From Phycisphaerales bacterium (lineage in GTDB: Bacteria > Planctomycetota > Phycisphaerae > Phycisphaerales > UBA1924), in contig CANHCQ010000020.1 of assembly GCA_947459215.1 (NCBI GenBank), positions 1 to 64,000 on the forward strand: a stretch of 64,000 nucleotides of DNA, read 5' to 3'. A program made the translations under genes and the position numbers. The stretch's first letter is position 1; each line of letters begins with the position of its first letter. Positions 59,863 to 64,000 of this stretch are shown one piece after another. The notes below the pieces were generated by a model, which had not been told where the DNA came from, did not search any database, and worked only from the letters and a program-made list of their open reading frames with translations.

Positions 59863-60537
59863 ATGTCCCGCACTCTCGCAGCCCTCGCCCTCACCACGAG
59901 CCTCGCGCTCGCCGGCTGCAACTACGAACGCTTGCCCACCACATTTGACCTCGCCCGCCAGAACGACGCGCCCGGCCTCACCGTTCAGTTCGCCGAGGCG
60001 ATGCGAGACCCCGCGAGCATGAAGTTCCCGCCCGTCACGGTCCGCCTGCTCCGGGTCGACGACGAGGCGCTGAAGGACGGCGCTTTTGATCTCGGCGCGG
60101 CGATCGACGCGGCCGACATCGCATCGGCCGACGACGCACGCGTGCGTGACGTGCCGCTGAATCAACGCCGGCGCCTCACACGGATCGAGCCGGGCGACCC
60201 TTTGCTGGCGGGGAAGAAGGTCTTCGTCGCCGCGCTGGCGCCTTGGAGCGATCGCGATCCCCCCCGCGAGAACTACGTCGAACGCGTCGGCATCTTCGAC
60301 GAGCAGGGCCGCGAGATCTCGCCGTACGTCGCCGACCCCGCCCTTCGCATCGGCGGCGTCGAGCGCGTCCCGCCCGACCCCAATGAGCCATCGCCGTCCC
60401 GTCGCGTCGCGCTGCTCGATGCCGCCGTCGTCCGCGAACGGGGCATCAGCCTCGAGATCGACCGCGGCGGCGTGCGGCTGGTGCCCGCCTCGCTGCGAGT
60501 CCGCGAGCCGCGGGCGCTCGACCCCGCCGCGCCGTAA
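59863..60537 (+). CDS. Hypothetical lipoprotein
   Basis: 224 residues with a textbook lipobox (LALTTSLALAGCNYE). The mature part is polar, beta-rich and Asp/Arg-rich and belongs to no family I recognise. It lies between dnaN and smpB on the same strand. Confidence 0.6.
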   Translation: MSRTLAALALTTSLALAGCNYERLPTTFDLARQNDAPGLTVQFAEAMRDPASMKFPPVTVRLLRVDDEALKDGAFDLGAAIDAADIASADDARVRDVPLNQRRRLTRIEPGDPLLAGKKVFVAALAPWSDRDPPRENYVERVGIFDEQGREISPYVADPALRIGGVERVPPDPNEPSPSRRVALLDAAVVRERGISLEIDRGGVRLVPASLRVREPRALDPAAP

Positions 60538-60605
60538 CCATCCCGGCATCCCCCGCTGCTTTCGGATTCACCGCGTCGGTCGCCCGGCACCCCCGGGCGT
60601 GTCCG

Positions 60606-60611
60606 TACCAT
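60606..60611 (+). promoter_or_regulatory. -10-like TACCAT before smpB
   Basis: TACCAT ends seven bases before ATG 60619; no Shine-Dalgarno. Confidence 0.3.
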
Positions 60612-60618
60612 CGACTCC

Positions 60619-61116
60619 ATGGCCGCCGCCAAGAACAAGCCCGGCTACGACGATGCCAACATCGAGAACCGCAAAGCGCGGTTCGATTATCACATTCTCG
60701 AAACCGTCGAAGTCGGCATCGCGCTCCGCGGCAGCGAGGTCAAGAGCGTCCGCGCCGGCCACGTCTCCCTGCAGGAGGGCTATGTCCTCGCTCGCTCCGC
60801 TCCGATGGAGTTGACCCTGCACAGCGTGAACATCGGCGAGTACGGCCCGGCCGGCCCTTTGGGCAATAAACGACAGCACGCACCCACCCGCGTCCGGTCG
60901 CTGCTCGCCCACAAGCGTGAGATTCTCAAACTCGCCGAGCAGACCGAGGTCAAGGGCATGACCATCGTGCCGCTGAAGATGTACTTCAAGAACGGTTTCG
61001 CCAAAGTGCTCATCGGTCTCGCCAAAGGCAAGGCCAAGCACGACAAACGCGACACCATCAAGGATCGCGAAGCCAAGCGCGACATCGACCGCGCGATGAC
61101 ACGCAAGCACCGGTAA
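60619..61116 (+). CDS. smpB: SsrA-binding protein SmpB
   Basis: 165 residues. Motifs: NRKARFDYHILETVEVGIAL, GSEVKSVRAGHVSLQEGYV, and the basic C-terminal tail (KHDKRDTIKDREAKRDIDRA). SmpB brings tmRNA to stalled ribosomes so that the nascent chain is tagged for degradation, mainly by ClpXP. It converges on clpP, with only 21 bp between the stops. Confidence 0.93.
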   Translation: MAAAKNKPGYDDANIENRKARFDYHILETVEVGIALRGSEVKSVRAGHVSLQEGYVLARSAPMELTLHSVNIGEYGPAGPLGNKRQHAPTRVRSLLAHKREILKLAEQTEVKGMTIVPLKMYFKNGFAKVLIGLAKGKAKHDKRDTIKDREAKRDIDRAMTRKHR

Positions 61117-61119
61117 TCA

Positions 61120-61136
61120 CGCCGCCAGAAGCGGCG
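61120..61136. terminator. Short shared hairpin between smpB and clpP
   Basis: cgccgc-cagaa-gcggcg fills the gap between the two convergent stop codons; possible bidirectional terminator, though no T tract follows. Confidence 0.4.
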
Positions 61137-61137
61137 A

Positions 61138-61767
61138 TCACTCGTCGTCGCGTGTCCGCGGCCCCGTCGGCGTGGGCATGCGGGTGAGCACCTTGTCAAC
61201 CAGGCCGTACTTCATCATCTCGGTCTCGTCGAGCCAGGTGTTGCGGTCGCAGTCCTTGGCGATCTGGTCGGTGCTGCGGCCGGTGGCCTCGCTGTAGATG
61301 CTGTACAGACGGTCGCGGATGCGCAGCATCTCGCGGGCCTCGATCTCAAGGTCGGTGGCCTGACCTTCCATGATGCCCGACAGCAGCGGCTGATGCATCA
61401 GGTTTCGGCTGTTGGTCAGCGTGAAGCGCTTGCCCTTGGTGCCGCTGGTGGCGATCAAGCTGCCCATGCTGGCAGCCTGCCCGATGATGTACGTGCTGAC
61501 GTCGCACTGCACGAACTTCATCGTGTCGATGATGCCAAGGCCGGCGGAGACGCTGCCGCCCGGGCTGTTGATGTAGAGGTGGATGTCGTGCTTGGGGTCC
61601 TCGTTGGCGAGGAAAAGCATCTGCGCGACGATCAGATTGGCGATCTCGTCGCCGACCGGTCCGCCGAGGAAAATGATGCGGTCCTTGAGCAACCGCGAGT
61701 AGATGTCGTACGCGCGTTCGCCCTTGGCGGACTTCTCGATGACGATGGGGACGAGGTAGCCGGACAT
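61138..61767 (-). CDS. clpP: ATP-dependent Clp protease proteolytic subunit (paralogue 1)
   Basis: 209 residues; catalytic Ser 100 ([10 protein letters not shown]), His 125 (NLMHQPL) and Asp 172 (IAKDCDR) of the ClpP triad are all present. The N-terminus ([20 protein letters not shown]) fits. A second ClpP gene lies 103 bp upstream on the same strand, so the ClpP barrel may be a mix of two subunits. Partners ClpX/ClpC are outside the window. Confidence 0.93.
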   Translation of the reverse strand: MSGYLVPIVIEKSAKGERAYDIYSRLLKDRIIFLGGPVGDEIANLIVAQMLFLANEDPKHDIHLYINSPGGSVSAGLGIIDTMKFVQCDVSTYIIGQAASMGSLIATSGTKGKRFTLTNSRNLMHQPLLSGIMEGQATDLEIEAREMLRIRDRLYSIYSEATGRSTDQIAKDCDRNTWLDETEMMKYGLVDKVLTRMPTPTGPRTRDDE

Positions 61768-61768
61768 T

Positions 61769-61869
61769 TCAAAGTTCCAAATGGCAAATGGCCAAAGGGC
61801 CAAAGGTGCCGGGTTGTCGAGCTTTTGGTTCCTGATTTGCCATTTGGCTCTTTGCCATTTGGCCCTTTT
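61769..61869. repeat. CAAATGGC heptamer arrays, inverted
   Basis: Left block 61769-61806 (ccaaatggcaaatggccaaa) and right block 61834-61869 (gccatttggctctttgccat) in opposite orientation, filling the gap between the two clpP genes. Related to the gcaaata array at 45495. Confidence 0.75.
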
Positions 61870-61870
61870 C

Positions 61871-62476
61871 CTACCGCACTCCCGGGATCACTCCCACCGC
61901 ATCCTTCGGCGGCGTGCGGAGCACCTCGTCCACCAGGCCGTAGGCCACGGCCTCGTCGGCGCTGAAGTACTTATCGCGTTCGCTGTCGGCCCGCACCTGG
62001 TCAGGCGACTTGCCGCAATGGTCGGCGATGATGCGGTTGAGCTCGACCTTCATCTTGCCGATCTGCTCGGCCTGGATGCGGATGTCCTCGGCCTGACCGG
62101 TGACGCCGCCGTAGGGCTGGTGGATCATGACCTTGGCGTGGGGCAGGATGAAGCGCTTGCCCTTGGTGCCGGCGGTCAGCAGCACCGAGCCACCGGAGTA
62201 CGCACGCCCGAGGCAGTACGTACTGACAGGGCTGCTCATGAATCGCATCGTGTCGTAGATGGCGAGCGTGTCGTCCACCGCGCCGCCGGGGCTGTTGATG
62301 TAAAAGTTGATCTCCGCCCCGCGCTTCTGGTTCTCGAGGTAGAGCATCTGCATCATCACGCGCGCGGCACTGGCGTGATTGATCTCGCCGATCAGGAAGA
62401 CGACCCGATTCTCGAGCAAGAGCTCGTCGATCGTCATCTCTCGGGTCCGCTGGTACGACACGCTGGCTGCGGGCAT
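61871..62476 (-). CDS. ATP-dependent Clp protease proteolytic subunit (paralogue 2)
   Basis: 201 residues. ClpP fold with [20 protein letters not shown], catalytic Ser 94 in [11 protein letters not shown] (instead of the common AASMGA) and His 119 (MIHQPYGG); the Asp of ERDKYF-type region is present ([20 protein letters not shown]). The altered residues around Ser suggest a divergent activity or a need for the partner ClpP. Start ATG 62476. Confidence 0.9.
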   Translation of the reverse strand: MPAASVSYQRTREMTIDELLLENRVVFLIGEINHASAARVMMQMLYLENQKRGAEINFYINSPGGAVDDTLAIYDTMRFMSSPVSTYCLGRAYSGGSVLLTAGTKGKRFILPHAKVMIHQPYGGVTGQAEDIRIQAEQIGKMKVELNRIIADHCGKSPDQVRADSERDKYFSADEAVAYGLVDEVLRTPPKDAVGVIPGVR

Positions 62477-62942
62477 GGTCTCTTTCCTGTGCGTCCGGCG
62501 ATTGCCGGAGCGAGTCACGAACGTCCCCCACCAACCCCACCCCCCCACCACCACTCTCGGAAAACACCCCTTCCAATCACCTTGCATCGGCGAAACGGGC
62601 CGAGCACTTGGTTCTTTCGATCCGGTCGGGGTATCAGGGGATACAAGTGCTTCACGGGTCTATACGTACCCGCGGTCGAAGTGGTGCAACCGCGGTGCCG
62701 CGGGCGGATTCCCGTCCCGATGAGACCAGACGCCGCGGACGCAACGCGCAACTCCTGCACTAGGCATGGCTTGAGACGGAGGATTCTGGTTTCGGTCGCA
62801 CCTTCCAAGAATCGCCTAGCATCCCTGCTAGCGCCGGTTTCTTCGTCCACGGGCGTGGGTGCTCTGCCGCCCGGGGGGCGGTGCTGCCGGATTGACAGTT
62901 CTCCCCGACGCCGCCGATCGGCGCACCCCGAGGTCTCCCCAC
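62477..62942. other. Divergent intergenic region
   Basis: 466 bp between the clpP operon (minus) and the metallophosphoesterase gene (plus). No gene, repeat or hairpin I can support; it should carry both promoters. Confidence 0.45.
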
Positions 62943-63722
62943 GTGCCCACCGCGGTTATCAGCGACATCCACGCCAACGCCGAAGCCTTCAAGCGAGTCC
63001 TCGAGGACATCAACCGCCGCAAAATCGATCGCATCATCTGCCTCGGCGACGTCGTCGGCTATGGCCCCGATCCGCTCGAGTGCGTGGACCTCGTCCGCAA
63101 GCATTGCGCGTGGTCGCTGATGGGCAACCACGACTTCGCCGTGCTCTACGAGCCGACCAATTTCAACGCCGGTGCCGAGTCCGCGGCGTTCTGGACCCGC
63201 GATCAGTTCGACAAGGAAACCGACGCCAAGCAGCGGGCCGATCGCTACGACTTCCTCGGCCGGCTCAAGGTCCGCATCGTGGAGCAACAGCCGGAGATGG
63301 CCTTCCCACTGCTCGCGATCCACGGCTCGCCCCGCCGCCCGATCAATGAGTACATCTTCCCCGACGACGTGAACAACGCGCCCGACAAGATGGAAGCGAT
63401 CTTCGACCGCGTTACCACCATCGCGATCTGCGGCCACACCCACGTCCCCGGTGTCTTCACCGGCGAGCCCGACTTCTACCCGCCCGACGAGCTCGGCCCC
63501 GAGCACCGCTACCAGTTCCGCCAGGGTGAAAAAGCCATCATCAACGTCGGCAGCGTTGGCCAGCCGCGGGATCAAGACCCGCGCGCCAGCTACGTCATCC
63601 TGTATCCCGAATATGCCCAGTTCGTGCGGGTGGAATACGACCCGGCGGTCACGGCTTCCAAGATCAAGCAGATCCCGCAGCTCCCGGCATGGCTGGGCGA
63701 CCGCCTGTTCGAGGGTCGGTAA
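62943..63722 (+). CDS. Calcineurin-like metallophosphoesterase
   Basis: 259 residues with all motifs of the MPE family: ISDIHAN, GDVVGYGPDP, MGNHDF, IHGSPR and GHTHVPG. These proteins (YfcE/MJ0936-like) hydrolyse phosphodiesters, often of unknown substrate. GTG start at 62943 with a GAGGT eight bases upstream, since the first motif begins right after it; the upstream open frame has no protein character. Confidence 0.85.
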   Translation: MPTAVISDIHANAEAFKRVLEDINRRKIDRIICLGDVVGYGPDPLECVDLVRKHCAWSLMGNHDFAVLYEPTNFNAGAESAAFWTRDQFDKETDAKQRADRYDFLGRLKVRIVEQQPEMAFPLLAIHGSPRRPINEYIFPDDVNNAPDKMEAIFDRVTTIAICGHTHVPGVFTGEPDFYPPDELGPEHRYQFRQGEKAIINVGSVGQPRDQDPRASYVILYPEYAQFVRVEYDPAVTASKIKQIPQLPAWLGDRLFEGR

Positions 63723-63779
63723 GGTCCGCCGCCGAAGCGACGTATCGCGGTTCCCGCACCGGACGCCGCGAGCCCGCCA

Positions 63780-63819
63780 GCTCAGATGACTCGAAGAGTC
63801 TCCGTTTCGAGATCTGAGC
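63780..63819. repeat. Hairpin downstream of the metallophosphoesterase gene
   Basis: gctcagat/atctgagc (63780-63787 with 63812-63819) with an inner ctcgaa/ttcgag stem (63790-63795 with 63806-63811). No T tract; could end transcription or be a regulatory structure. Confidence 0.5.
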
Positions 63820-63954
63820 GAGACGACAGGCTGCGCCACTCGATGCAACGACGAAGGTACCGTCTCGTAGATTTCACGCCCGCATCCTCGTGATTCGTCT
63901 CGCTCCCTCTGTTCACTCCTTGGCCCCCCGATCGCCACTGCCTCGCACTCCACC

Positions 63955-64000
63955 ATGCCACAGCAAGAGAACAAGTTGCTCCGCCCGCTCGCCGTTGTCG
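63955..64000 (+). CDS. Start of a possible gene running off the window
   Basis: ATG 63955 followed by an open frame MPQQENKLLRPLAVV to the window edge. Too short to judge. Confidence 0.25.
   Translation, partial: MPQQENKLLRPLAVV

Noticed and set aside
1-64000. CRISPR array
   Set aside because: The tandem repeats seen are 2-9 bp units or inverted pairs; none has 25-40 bp repeats with regular unique spacers.

Overview
The window reads as chromosomal DNA of a planctomycete, most likely of the class Phycisphaerae. The clues are the high GC content, an ECF-type sigma factor followed by a membrane Ser/Thr kinase, secreted proteins ending in paired EF-hand (dockerin-like) repeats, several small membrane proteins with a CxxC zinc ribbon, a McsA/McsB pair, and many intergenic palindromes. 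This assignment rests on gene content only; there is no rRNA gene in the window to test it.

Layout. Positions 1-245 are the right end of an IS3-family insertion sequence that has cut the last gene of a minus-strand type II secretion (T2SS) operon. That operon runs from 8505 down to 210: an unknown protein, an HTH protein, GspD, GspE, and GspC-, GspL- and GspM-like proteins, then a TPR lipoprotein; almost all junctions overlap by 4-8 bp. Divergent to it are a sigma factor and a Ser/Thr kinase (8646-11200). At 16862-11393 is a four-gene MacAB-TolC-type exporter. Then come a large secreted zinc metalloprotease (17276-20116), a DinB-like protein, glycyl-tRNA synthetase and a PBP2-type transpeptidase. 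A secreted protein whose signal peptide is encoded by a (GT)12 tract follows (25418-26445), then a DegT aminotransferase, ribosomal protein L28 and the arginine-kinase pair McsA-McsB.

Positions 30963-35881 hold a minus-strand group: a YdjC/ChbG-like deacetylase, a GNAT-like protein, a VOC protein, an FkbH-like glyceryl loader and an acyl carrier protein. Next are an endonuclease/exonuclease/phosphatase lipoprotein, an ABC-F ATPase, and a DUF1634/TauE-type permease/dihydroorotate dehydrogenase operon. Small zinc-ribbon membrane proteins, a TPR-YggX fusion, a frameshifted GNAT gene, a ComEA-like protein, a putative structured RNA (about 47684-48012), a methylguanine methyltransferase and the GTPase Der follow. 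The last part holds a subtilase with dockerin, transketolase, a fatty-acid desaturase, DnaN, SmpB, two ClpP paralogues and a metallophosphoesterase.

Themes. (1) Protein quality control is concentrated here: SmpB (trans-translation), two ClpP subunits and McsA/McsB (arginine phosphorylation tags). (2) Two genes carry short repeats exactly where their reading frame breaks: (GT)12 in a signal peptide and G7 in an acetyltransferase. (3) Many genes without a Shine-Dalgarno have a -10-like box (TANNNT or GATAGT) 5-8 nt before the start codon, which suggests leaderless mRNAs. (4) Intergenic spaces carry at least four families of dispersed repeats, often as inverted pairs.
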